NCBI GenBank assembly: GCA_964429745.1
Contig: CAYSDI010000039.1
Coordinates: forward strand, 1 to 30,387
DNA length: 30,387 bases
Origin: WGOA01 sp964429745
GTDB taxonomy: Bacteria; Bacteroidota; Bacteroidia; Chitinophagales; BACL12
Direction: 5' to 3'
The notes under the pieces were generated by a model. It saw only the letters and a program-made list of their open reading frames with translations, ran no database searches and had not been told where the DNA came from. The position numbers and the translations under genes were made by a program. Each line of letters begins with the position of its first letter. Within the stretch, counting starts at the first letter, position 1. Below, in pieces: positions 7,618 to 14,802 of this stretch.

Positions 7618-8793
7618 ATGAAGCGTCTCGCAATTTTTCAGGCCACCCTTTCCGGGTGGTCTGTTTTTTTTAGCGCTTTGTGCAGGTTTTCAGTCTCCGC
7701 CAGCCTTATGCTAAGCGGATGTAATCCGGCAGAGCAGAACAACGAGCAATCGCTTTTGCAAGGCCAGCAAGACCGCAGTTTCGCGGCTGTACAAATAGCC
7801 GATGGTCGGTTCAAGGTTTGGTTCACGGCTGAGACCATGGGCTCCACTTACAACATTACTTACCTCGCCAATTCGGACCGAAAGCTGCAGCCGCTCGTTG
7901 ACTCCTTTCTCCTGGAATTCAATGCCTGCTTGTCCACCTACGACAGCAGCTCGATGCTGAGCCAATGGAACCGGTCCACGACGGGAATCAGCAGCTCCGG
8001 CAACTGTTCCGTGTGGTTTGGAGACCTGGTTCGGGTGAGCCAAGCCGTCCATCGCCAATCGCAAAGCGCCTTTGACCCCACTGTTCTCCCGCTTCTGCGT
8101 TACTGGGGATTTTTTCGGGAAGACCCCTTTGCTGGTGAGCGACAACCGGATACCGCACAAATCCGCAACCTGCTAAAGCACGTCGGTTTGGATGAGCAGG
8201 TTATCCTGTCCCAGGCTTCAACAGAAGGTGCAGCGCTTGCAGGGCAAGCGGTGGCAAAGCGGCACCCGTCCGTAGAATTGGACTTCAACGCCATTGCCCC
8301 CGGTTATGCAGCCGATCAGATCGCAACCATCCTTCAGGGCCAGGGCATAGAAGATTATCTGGTAGAAGTTGGTGGCGAAGTGTATGCGGCCGGGTACAAC
8401 GATCGCGGCAAACCTTGGACCTTAGCCATCGAAAAGCCGGTGGAAAATGGCCGTGAAGCCCAAATTTTGGTTGGGGTTTCCAATGCCGGATTGGCTACTT
8501 CTGGCAATTATCGCAAGTTTTGGGAGCGCGATGGCGTGCGCTACAGCCATACCTTAAACCCTAAAACGGGGTATCCCGAACGTTCCAATTTGTTAAGTGT
8601 GTCTGTGTTAGCTCCAACCGCCGCTGAAGCGGATGCCTATGCGACAGCCTGCATGGTGCTTGGGCTCGATCGGGGAATGCGGTTGTTGGAGCAACTGCCT
8701 GAAATAGAAGGCTACTTTATCTACCTGGACGCAGCAAACATCATGACGGCCGCCCAAACCATCGGATTTAGTCAACGCGCGGCGATTCCCTGA
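7618..8793 (+). CDS. apbE: ApbE-family FAD:protein FMN transferase (lipoprotein)
   Basis: ApbE moves FMN from FAD to Thr of S/T-GAT motifs, here presumably Thr233 of NqrB and Thr209 of NqrC, acting on the periplasmic side. With the ATG at 7618 the protein is 391 residues with a signal ending LSGC (Cys35), so a lipoprotein. Family motifs in order: TMGSTYNITY (73-82), FDPTVLPL (152-159), DFNAIAPGYAAD (222-233), VEVGGEV (249-255), SGNYRKF (295-301), SHTLNPKTGYP with His311, and ADAYATA with Asp339 for Mg2+. The intrinsic terminator at 7641-7671 lies inside this start. A downstream TTG at 7678, still before the lipobox, would give a short signal peptide after the terminator. It lies 9 nt after nqrF and is convergent with the small gene at 8801. 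Function is secure; the start is not. Confidence 0.93.
   Translation: MKRLAIFQATLSGWSVFFSALCRFSVSASLMLSGCNPAEQNNEQSLLQGQQDRSFAAVQIADGRFKVWFTAETMGSTYNITYLANSDRKLQPLVDSFLLEFNACLSTYDSSSMLSQWNRSTTGISSSGNCSVWFGDLVRVSQAVHRQSQSAFDPTVLPLLRYWGFFREDPFAGERQPDTAQIRNLLKHVGLDEQVILSQASTEGAALAGQAVAKRHPSVELDFNAIAPGYAADQIATILQGQGIEDYLVEVGGEVYAAGYNDRGKPWTLAIEKPVENGREAQILVGVSNAGLATSGNYRKFWERDGVRYSHTLNPKTGYPERSNLLSVSVLAPTAAEADAYATACMVLGLDRGMRLLEQLPEIEGYFIYLDAANIMTAAQTIGFSQRAAIP
7641..7671 (+). terminator. Intrinsic terminator after nqrF, inside the called 5' end of apbE
   Basis: Stem arms 7641-7648 and 7654-7661 pair over 8 bp (one G-U wobble on the plus strand) around a 5-nt loop. A two-base gap and eight T (7664-7671) follow. 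This is a canonical rho-independent terminator in the plus direction, 33 nt downstream of the nqrF stop. It falls within codons 8-18 of apbE if apbE starts at 7618, which is the oddity. Confidence 0.8.
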
Positions 8794-8800
8794 TAATCGG

Positions 8801-9019
8801 TTAGGAACGGCTCTTGACCGGAGCTAACTCGCCCTGGCAGTCTTCGCCGGGCTTGCGGCCGCAAACATCGCATTCTCCAATTTTGTTGCGCAACATAGGG
8901 TTGTTGGTGGCGCATGTGCCGCGGAATTCACCGCCTTTAACCAATAAAATGCGGAGCGACAGCCCGATAACGCAGAGCCCAACTACTAACAACGTGAGAA
9001 GGAATGTTTGCATAGCCAT
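8801..9019 (-). CDS. Small one-helix four-cysteine protein, candidate NqrM-type maturation factor
   Basis: This 72-residue protein has one N-terminal membrane helix (about residues 5-27). A hydrophilic tail follows with Cys36, Cys50, Cys53 and Cys61 (EFRGTCATNNP, then GECDVCG, then GEDC). A short protein with one helix followed by a G-x-C and clustered cysteines is the layout of NqrM (DUF539), which in Vibrio is needed to load iron between NqrD and NqrE. The spacing differs from gammaproteobacterial NqrM, so this is either a divergent member or an analogue. Similar small membrane proteins occur by apbE/nqr in other Bacteroidota, as I recall. It is convergent with apbE (7-nt gap). ATG 9013 is an alternative start. 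That it is a real gene is likely; the role is inferred. Confidence 0.7.
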   Translation of the reverse strand: MAMQTFLLTLLVVGLCVIGLSLRILLVKGGEFRGTCATNNPMLRNKIGECDVCGRKPGEDCQGELAPVKSRS

Positions 9020-9042
9020 AACTTATTGAAGGCATCTTTGAA

Positions 9043-9050
9043 CAAAGGTA
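9043..9050 (-). promoter_or_regulatory. Candidate -7 box (TACCTTTG) of the NqrM-like gene
   Basis: On the minus strand TACCTTTG fits TAnnTTTG, 23 nt upstream of the ATG at 9019. No TTTG is found at the right distance upstream. It lies divergent from the mazG box at 9140. Confidence 0.4.
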
Positions 9051-9139
9051 AGCCCGTTTTGCCTGCAATGCTGCCCCTAAATTGAATGGTTTGGGGGTAC
9101 CATAAGCCCTCAGATCCGGCAAAAGGTCTGCCCATTCCC

Positions 9140-9147
9140 TAACTTTG
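9140..9147 (+). promoter_or_regulatory. Candidate -7 box (TAACTTTG) of mazG
   Basis: TAACTTTG fits TAnnTTTG. Transcription near 9152 would give about a 65-nt leader before the ATG at 9217. It overlaps the in-frame TTG at 9145, which argues against using that TTG as the start. No -33 match is seen. Confidence 0.4.
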
Positions 9148-9216
9148 CGTTTGTCGAAAAGGCTTGTAGGACACTGGAACCGCGGAAGTACCCTAAATCA
9201 ACTTGCCCAACGCGCT

Positions 9217-10038
9217 ATGGCCCATTCCACCGAAGAAAAATTGCAGGCTTTTTCCCGACTGCTGACCATCATGGACGAACTCAGGGAAAGGTGTCCCTGG
9301 GATCGCGAGCAAACGCTCGAGAGCCTGCGGAACCTGACCATTGAGGAAACCTACGAACTGGCTGATGCCATTGTTGACAAAGACATGGTCGGCATAAAGG
9401 AGGAACTTGGCGATTTGATGTTGCACTTGGTATTCTACGCGCGCATTGCAGATGAGCAAGGTGCATTTGATGTTGCGGACGTCTTGAACAAAGTTTGCGA
9501 TAAGCTCGTGCACCGGCACCCGCATATTTATGGCGACGCCATAATTGAGGACGCGGAAGGGGTCAAGCGAAACTGGGAAAAACTCAAACTCAGCGAGGGC
9601 AAGAAGTCGGTCCTGGCGGGCGTCCCGACCTCCCTACCTGCGCTCATCAAGGCGCAGCGCATCCAGGAAAAAGCGGCAAAGGTTGGTTTTGAATGGCGGG
9701 AGGCCGGAGAAGTTTGGGCTAAAGTGGAAGAAGAAGCTGCTGAATTGCAGCGCGAAGTAGGTGGACCCAATCAACAAGCCATTGAAGAGGAATTTGGCGA
9801 TTTGCTCTTTGCCCTGGTCAACTACGGTCGCTTCATTGGGGTTGAGCCAGAGACCGCGCTGGAGAAATGCAACCGCAAGTTCAAAGAGCGTTTTGAATAC
9901 ATCGAACGCCGTGCGGTTGAAGAAGGACTGTCTCTTGATGCGATGTCTCTTGACGAAATGGACGGGTTTTGGGAAGAGGCCAAACGCCTGCGGATTGACA
10001 AAGAGTGGATCAGCGAAACAGGAGAGAAGCTTAGTTGA
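9217..10038 (+). CDS. mazG: Nucleoside triphosphate pyrophosphohydrolase MazG
   Basis: MazG hydrolyses (d)NTPs to the monophosphate and pyrophosphate. The ATG at 9217 gives 273 residues, close to the usual 263, with two tandem all-alpha MazG domains. The first carries CPWDREQTLESL and the metal-binding EExxE...ExxD pattern (Glu43, Glu44, Glu47, Glu63, Asp66), then HPHIYGD. The second carries EEEAAELQ and EEEFGDLLFALVNYGR followed by CNRKFKERFEYIE. An in-frame TTG at 9145 would add 24 residues with no family resemblance and overlaps a candidate promoter box. A 12-bp direct repeat straddles the stop codon. No neighbour is an obvious partner. Confidence 0.93.
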   Translation: MAHSTEEKLQAFSRLLTIMDELRERCPWDREQTLESLRNLTIEETYELADAIVDKDMVGIKEELGDLMLHLVFYARIADEQGAFDVADVLNKVCDKLVHRHPHIYGDAIIEDAEGVKRNWEKLKLSEGKKSVLAGVPTSLPALIKAQRIQEKAAKVGFEWREAGEVWAKVEEEAAELQREVGGPNQQAIEEEFGDLLFALVNYGRFIGVEPETALEKCNRKFKERFEYIERRAVEEGLSLDAMSLDEMDGFWEEAKRLRIDKEWISETGEKLS

Positions 10039-10053
10039 CATCAGGAGAGAAGC
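10019..10053. repeat. 12-bp direct repeat straddling the mazG stop codon
   Basis: caggagagaagc occurs at 10019-10030 (last codons of mazG) and again at 10042-10053, a 23-bp offset. The TGA stop at 10036-10038 lies between them. It could reflect a small duplication at the 3' end of the gene. Confidence 0.8.
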
Positions 10054-10058
10054 GAAAT

Positions 10059-10114
10059 TGAACAAATGTTCACTATAATTGAACATTCGTTCAAAATAAT
10101 TGAACATTTGTTCA
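10059..10114. promoter_or_regulatory. Three iterated TGAAC-N4-GTTCA palindromes at 21-bp spacing
   Basis: Perfect 5-bp inverted repeats separated by four bases occur at 10059-10072, 10080-10093 and 10101-10114. The centres are exactly 21 bp apart, two helical turns, so all sites lie on one DNA face. Each is followed by an AT-rich linker ending ata or aataat. The central four bases differ (AAAT, ATTC, ATTT). This looks like an array of sites for a dimeric DNA-binding protein. The array sits between two convergent genes (mazG and P450), not in front of any gene. No regulator gene is adjacent. Confidence 0.65.
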
Positions 10115-10155
10115 GCCACAAAATTCGCCCACCTCAACAGGTCGGTTAGCCCACC

Positions 10156-11571
10156 TCACCCCCGCCGTTCAAGGCGCATGGGCATTCCGCCGAGTGGACG
10201 CAAGGTAATAAGCGGTTCGGCTGGCGGAGTAGCGGAAAGCAACGGGCGGAAGCGGTAACGCCGCAAAAGAAACACCAGGGCGAGTTGCATTTCCATCATG
10301 GCAAAGTTGTTGCCGATGCACAGGCGCGGTCCCCCCCCAAAAGGAAAATAGGCCTCGCGCACGCCCCGGACATCCCCCGATTCGGCAAAGCGCTCTGGCC
10401 TAAAGGCCCCCGGTTCCGTCCAGTAACCCGGATGGTGGTGTGCGCCATGCAGGAAAAGCAGTACCACCATACCAGCCGGAATCGCCGCACCCTGGTAGGT
10501 GTCTGCCGTCACGCACAAGCGGTCGGTGGCCCAGGCAGGCGGATAATGCCGCAGCGTCTCTTGCACCACCTGGCGGGTATACGCAAGCGCGGGCAGGTCG
10601 CTGAACGTGGGCGAGCGCGTGCCCAGCACCCGGTCAAATTCTTTCAAAAGCGCGGCCTCCACTGATGGATGCCGGGCCACCTGCTCCAACATCCAGGTCA
10701 TGGCATTGGCGGAGGTCTCGTGCCCGGCCGCGTACAAAATGAGCGATTCGTCGCGCAATTGGAGGCGGGACATGCCCGTACCGGTGTCTTCGTAGCGCGC
10801 CTCCAGCAGCATGTCCAGCAAGTCCTGGCCGTTGGAGCCGGACTGCATTCGCTCGTCAATGGTGCGAAAAAGCAGTTGATCCACATCGGCTTTCAGGCGG
10901 GCAGCGCGGCGGTATGCGCCGTTTACATGTCGCCAGGGCTTGGTCCAGGGTCGCCGGGCCGTGGCCACCAAATGGCGTTGAACTTCCGTCACCGCATGCT
11001 CCACGCGGTCCAGTTCGGCGGGGTCCATGTCGGTAGAAAAAAGCGAACGCGACACAACGCGAAAGGTGAGCCGCATCATGGACCCCAACAGGTCAAAAGG
11101 CGCGCCTGATGCTGCGAGCGCGTCGTAGTCCTGGCCGCTGCGCTCCAGTTCATCCTGCATGCCGGCGGCAAGGGCGGCCAGTTTTTCCCGGTGGAAGCCC
11201 GGCTGAATCAATCGCCGCTGGCGGAGCCAATACTCGCCTTCGCTGGTCAGCAAACCCTTTCCCAGCGTAGCAGCCAGGTGCCGCGTTTGCAGCCAGGTCT
11301 TGCTGTACTGCCGGTGGTTGCCCTGCAACACATGGCGAATTAGCCCTGGTGATGCGGTCAGCAGAATGCGCTGGCCGTTGGGCACGCGCAACATGCAGGA
11401 ATCACCGTAATCGGCAATGAGCTCATTAAACCAGGTAACCGGATCGGAAACTGCTTTCGGCGCCCCTTTCAACGTTCGCCAAATAGGCACCTGGCGAAAG
11501 GCTCCCGCACCCGCAGCAGCTTTGTCGCCAGAAGATTGCTTTGGAGTCACGGGCAAGACGGGATCGACCAT
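10156..11571 (-). CDS. Cytochrome P450 (soluble, bacterial)
   Basis: This is a 471-residue heme-thiolate monooxygenase with no membrane anchor. Visible signatures: helix C WLRQRR (115-120), the I-helix oxygen-activation motif AGHETS (282-287), the K-helix ExxR (Glu338-Arg341), the RPERF region (391-395), and the heme loop FGGGPRLCIG with Cys418 as thiolate ligand. The N-terminal 25 residues are low-complexity Ala/Gly-rich. The glycines of the heme loop are encoded by a C8 run on the plus strand. No ferredoxin or ferredoxin reductase gene is close, so the redox partner is elsewhere. It lies downstream of the TonB receptor on the same strand but is separated from it by a strong terminator. The substrate cannot be read from the sequence. 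Confidence 0.95.
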   Translation of the reverse strand: MVDPVLPVTPKQSSGDKAAAGAGAFRQVPIWRTLKGAPKAVSDPVTWFNELIADYGDSCMLRVPNGQRILLTASPGLIRHVLQGNHRQYSKTWLQTRHLAATLGKGLLTSEGEYWLRQRRLIQPGFHREKLAALAAGMQDELERSGQDYDALAASGAPFDLLGSMMRLTFRVVSRSLFSTDMDPAELDRVEHAVTEVQRHLVATARRPWTKPWRHVNGAYRRAARLKADVDQLLFRTIDERMQSGSNGQDLLDMLLEARYEDTGTGMSRLQLRDESLILYAAGHETSANAMTWMLEQVARHPSVEAALLKEFDRVLGTRSPTFSDLPALAYTRQVVQETLRHYPPAWATDRLCVTADTYQGAAIPAGMVVLLFLHGAHHHPGYWTEPGAFRPERFAESGDVRGVREAYFPFGGGPRLCIGNNFAMMEMQLALVFLLRRYRFRPLLSATPPAEPLITLRPLGGMPMRLERRG

Positions 11572-11589
11572 GCTCGCAAGTTACGGCGC

Positions 11590-11650
11590 AAAAAAAAGCG
11601 ACGCAGCTAAGGCCCGGCTTATTGCCGATCCTTGAAAAAAAAGCGACGCA
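11590..11650. repeat. 16-bp direct repeat A8-GCGACGCA, copy of a terminator arm plus T tract
   Basis: The 16-mer occurs at 11590-11605 and 11635-11650, offset 45 bp. On the minus strand it reads TGCGTCGC followed by eight T. The second copy is the 3' arm and U tract of the receptor terminator; the first repeats it downstream, just ahead of the P450 start codon. Confidence 0.85.
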
Positions 11651-11674
11651 CCCGCTTTGGGATGCGCCGCTTTT
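11635..11674 (-). terminator. Intrinsic terminator of the TonB receptor gene
   Basis: On the minus strand, arm 11670-11660 pairs with arm 11653-11643 around a 6-nt loop, followed by eight T (11642-11635). Two positions are wobble pairs in minus-strand RNA but mismatches in plus-strand RNA, which sets the direction. It lies about 80 nt downstream of the receptor stop at 11752 and separates the receptor from the P450. Confidence 0.85.
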
Positions 11675-11751
11675 CCCCCGAAAGGGAAACCCGTTAGGGA
11701 GCTCCTAAAAACCCAGAAACAAGGCTTGCCGCTGTAATTCTTAGGGGTATC

Positions 11752-14664
11752 CTAAAAAGTGTGTTGCAACTTAACCATAGTCAAACGGCCAATGTTCGGC
11801 GCACCGGGGAAGGTGCGGTACTCAATACCAAGGGCGTTGCTCATGTCCACGATCATGCGCGAGTTTTTGGCGAAATTGGGTTGGTAACTCATGCGAACAT
11901 CCAGGACATTGTAAGAAGCTACCTGGCCTACGTAGATGGCCGAGTTGGCTGGGAAACCGTCGTTCCAGCGGAAGGTGCCGCCAAAGGTCAGGCCGGTTTT
12001 GGGCAGGCGGTGGTCGTAACCCAACGAGAATTTGTACTTCGGTGCGTTGAGAGCAATGTAGCCTCCAGCAGCTCCTTCTACTACAATGGAGTCTCTGTTG
12101 ATCCAGCTAAACGAAGCGCTCATGCTGGCGTCCCGGTTGATCAGGTACGTGGCCCCAACATCTGCACCAAAGATGCGCACTTGTTCATCCAGGTTGCGGT
12201 AGGTCAGGATGGCATCGACACCTACGAGCGTGTCGTTCGGGGCAACGGTACCCAAGGTTAATTGTTGGTTGGCTCCACCCACAATAACCGCAAATTCGTC
12301 CCAAATGGACCCGTTGGGTATGTCAGAGCCGAAACCCTGTCCGTCAAGCGAGCCCACCAGCGTTGCATACAAGCTCGCACTGGCCGCCTCAAAAGCTGCC
12401 AGGTTGTCAAACAACAGACCCCCAGGTGCGTTTGGACCTAGTGCGCCGCTTAATTGGGTAGGGTCAAAAATCATGCTCGGTGCAACGTTGGTCAGCGGGG
12501 TGACGAAGTTGTCGATCATGGTCATGAATCCGTCTACTGTCAGAAAGAGTTTCTGATCGGCCAATAACCCCTTGTAGCCCAACTCAACGGTTTGGGTGAT
12601 GGAGCTTTCTATTTTGCCAAAGTCTTTCAGGGAAGCGATGTCAAACGTGTTGTCTGCAACCGTTCCACCAGTGGCCACACCAGCGTAGTCCACACCAATA
12701 ATGTCAATGTTACCCGAAGCTGCGCTCATGCCGTTGAGCAACACGTCCAAAATTCCCTGGAAAATGAGGGGAGGCAAACCGGCGCCTTCTGCCAGTAAAC
12801 CAGCAAGTGTGTTCTGAAAGGTTCCCCAGAACAAGCTGTTGTTGCTGTTGGTGAAAGGAGAGTAGTACTGGTCGTTGTAGGGGTTGAGGAACAACGGCAG
12901 CCCGGTTTCGTCACGCTCGTAGCTGTAGCCGTTTGGGTTGCCGATACCGCGCACGTTGATGCCGTTGGGGATCAAACCATTAGACAAGTCAAGCGCAATG
13001 TTGAGCGTGCTGGGGGTAGAGAAGGCGCGGTTGTAGGTAGCGCGCATGGTGTGCTCCGGAGCGGGTTTGTACACCAAGGCGACGCGTGGGGAAACCTGGA
13101 ATTCTTCCAGCGGGTCGTGGTAGTCTACGCGACCGGCGAGGACAAATTTCCAGGCGTCGCTAAATTTATATTCTCCTTGTACGTATACGCCAGCTTGATT
13201 TACGTTGTCGGCGTCCTCAAAGCGGCCGTTGATGGTACCTTCCGTGTTGGGGCGGGTCAGCAGAATGTCTGCCCCGTAAATCAGTTGAAGCGCTTCCGTT
13301 GGCGTGCTCTGGTGCTGGACCGATAACACGTGCTGTTTGGATCGGTCAATCAACTGTTGAATTTCGTTTCCACCTTGTGGAATCAGGTAGGTATCATTAG
13401 CGTCAGAGGAGTTCACGAAATACTGCACAAACAAGTTTTTATAACTCATGCGCAATTGGCCGTACCAGTAAATCCAACCCACTGCCTGGCCACCACCTAA
13501 TCCAGTCAATTCCAGGTTGCTTCCTTGGGTGGCACCACCATTAAAGATGAAGTTCAGGTCTTCGTTAGGCTGGTAATCCAAACGCAATTCGCCGGAGAGT
13601 TTCTCCGAGTTAAAGTCGCGCTCAAAGGGGAAGGGAGCGATGTTGGTATCTACCGTAAAGGGGGTTCCATTACGGATAGAGCCGGTGAACATTTCCGTGC
13701 CAATAGCGGGTTCGCGCGGATCATAGGTAACCCAATCATTGGCCTTCTGGAACACGCCCATGATTTTGTACCCAAACTTTTCAGAAACGCGGGCCGTATG
13801 GCGAATCTCCGGAGCATACACAATGCGTTCCCCCAAATCGTAGGTACGGGAATTGACCATCTGGTTGGTTTCGTCCCACTCCAGCAAGGTGTCTGTGTTT
13901 TGCTTAATACCCAGACCCATTGAAATGGTAGTCTGGTAATCGCCCACTTCCAGGTCAAGGGGAGAGCGCGTAATGATTTGCAGTACCCCGTCAGAAGAGT
14001 TCGGTCCGTAAAGGGCCGAACCGGGACCTCGCACTACTTCAATTCGTTCGATGTCGTCATTGGAGGCCGGGATGAACTGGAACGCGTTCAGGCGCAGCGA
14101 AGGCACGGCAGCAAAACGGTTGTCCACTACGGTGAGCATGGCACCGGAAAAAATGTTGTTAAAACCCCGGATGTTCACGTTGGCTGACGTTAACCCGGTT
14201 TGCATGATGTCCACGCCGGGCACCCGCTTGAGGTTATCAATGGGCGTCAACGCCACGGTGGTCTCCAATTTGTCCCGTCCGATAACGGTAACGGAGGCTG
14301 GCGCATCCAGCACTTTTTCGCTGCGTTTAGAAGCGGAAACCACCAGAGTGTTCAGCCGCAGATCAGCGTCGGATAATTCCAAATTGAGAATTTGATTGCC
14401 GGAGCCCAGTGCCACTTCTTTTTCTTCGTAGCCAACGCTTTTGAAAATCAGCAGCGTTGCTTCTGCCGGAACACTCAGCGAGTACTTGCCGTCAAAATCT
14501 GTTGCGGTACCCCGCGTGGGGTCTTCGCGCAGAAAGACGTTTACGGCAGGGAGCGTTTCTCCCGTCCGGGAGTCCTTGACGGTACCGGAAATGGTTTTGG
14601 TTTGGGCAAATAGGGCGGTGCTGATCATCATCAGCAGCCCAAGCAGGGGTAGAGTCTTCTTCAT
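11752..14664 (-). CDS. TonB-dependent outer membrane receptor with carboxypeptidase-regulatory-like domain
   Basis: This is a 970-residue outer membrane receptor. Residues 1-20 are a signal peptide ending ALFAQ. A carboxypeptidase-regulatory-like beta domain follows (about 24-105: TISGTVKDSRTGETLPAVNV, then FDGKYSLSV). The TonB plug (about 115-235) includes NLKRVPGVDIMQTG, VNIRGFNN and the ERIEVVRGPGSALYGPNSSDG block. The rest is a 22-strand-type barrel ending in Phe (LQHTF), as expected for BAM insertion. No SusD-like lipoprotein is adjacent, so it is not a standard Sus pair, and the ligand is unknown. Promoter and terminator are both visible and bracket a single-gene transcript. The stop is TAG, which matters for judging the in-frame TAGs elsewhere in the window. 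Confidence 0.95.
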   Translation of the reverse strand: MKKTLPLLGLLMMISTALFAQTKTISGTVKDSRTGETLPAVNVFLREDPTRGTATDFDGKYSLSVPAEATLLIFKSVGYEEKEVALGSGNQILNLELSDADLRLNTLVVSASKRSEKVLDAPASVTVIGRDKLETTVALTPIDNLKRVPGVDIMQTGLTSANVNIRGFNNIFSGAMLTVVDNRFAAVPSLRLNAFQFIPASNDDIERIEVVRGPGSALYGPNSSDGVLQIITRSPLDLEVGDYQTTISMGLGIKQNTDTLLEWDETNQMVNSRTYDLGERIVYAPEIRHTARVSEKFGYKIMGVFQKANDWVTYDPREPAIGTEMFTGSIRNGTPFTVDTNIAPFPFERDFNSEKLSGELRLDYQPNEDLNFIFNGGATQGSNLELTGLGGGQAVGWIYWYGQLRMSYKNLFVQYFVNSSDANDTYLIPQGGNEIQQLIDRSKQHVLSVQHQSTPTEALQLIYGADILLTRPNTEGTINGRFEDADNVNQAGVYVQGEYKFSDAWKFVLAGRVDYHDPLEEFQVSPRVALVYKPAPEHTMRATYNRAFSTPSTLNIALDLSNGLIPNGINVRGIGNPNGYSYERDETGLPLFLNPYNDQYYSPFTNSNNSLFWGTFQNTLAGLLAEGAGLPPLIFQGILDVLLNGMSAASGNIDIIGVDYAGVATGGTVADNTFDIASLKDFGKIESSITQTVELGYKGLLADQKLFLTVDGFMTMIDNFVTPLTNVAPSMIFDPTQLSGALGPNAPGGLLFDNLAAFEAASASLYATLVGSLDGQGFGSDIPNGSIWDEFAVIVGGANQQLTLGTVAPNDTLVGVDAILTYRNLDEQVRIFGADVGATYLINRDASMSASFSWINRDSIVVEGAAGGYIALNAPKYKFSLGYDHRLPKTGLTFGGTFRWNDGFPANSAIYVGQVASYNVLDVRMSYQPNFAKNSRMIVDMSNALGIEYRTFPGAPNIGRLTMVKLQHTF

Positions 14665-14701
14665 GAAGCGAAGAATAGGGTTTAAATAATTGGAAAGCGA
14701 C

Positions 14702-14733
14702 CAAATCTAGACGCTTTAGGGCATATATACAAA
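14702..14733 (-). promoter_or_regulatory. Bacteroidota-type promoter of the TonB receptor (TTTG-N20-TAGATTTG)
   Basis: On the minus strand a -33 TTTG (14733-14730) is followed after 20 bp by TAGATTTG (14709-14702), matching the TTTG and TAnnTTTG elements of the primary Bacteroidota sigma factor at the expected spacing. The start codon at 14664 lies about 37 nt downstream of the box. This is the best promoter in the window. Confidence 0.75.
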
Positions 14734-14787
14734 TGGACACGAAGGCTCGCCATGGGCATATCTTCCAGTAAATCATGCGAATATGGT

Positions 14788-14795
14788 TACCTTTG
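14788..14795 (+). promoter_or_regulatory. -7 box (TACCTTTG) placed 7 bp before the histidine kinase ATG
   Basis: TACCTTTG fits TAnnTTTG and ends 7 bases before the ATG at 14803. A -7 element normally ends about 3-4 bases before the start of transcription, so the mRNA would be leaderless or carry only a few leader bases. There is no clear -33 element. Confidence 0.5.
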
Positions 14796-14802
14796 AACGC
14801 CG

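Noticed and set aside
9145..9216. TTG start at 9145 for mazG
   Set aside because: The extra 24 residues look unrelated to MazG, and the codon lies inside a TAnnTTTG box.
10059..10114. CRISPR array
   Set aside because: Units are 14-bp palindromes with 7-bp AT-rich linkers; there are no unique spacers and no cas genes.
10285..14613. Long plus-strand frames opposite the P450 and TonB receptor genes
   Set aside because: They are antisense shadows of well-supported coding sequences and encode basic, low-information proteins.
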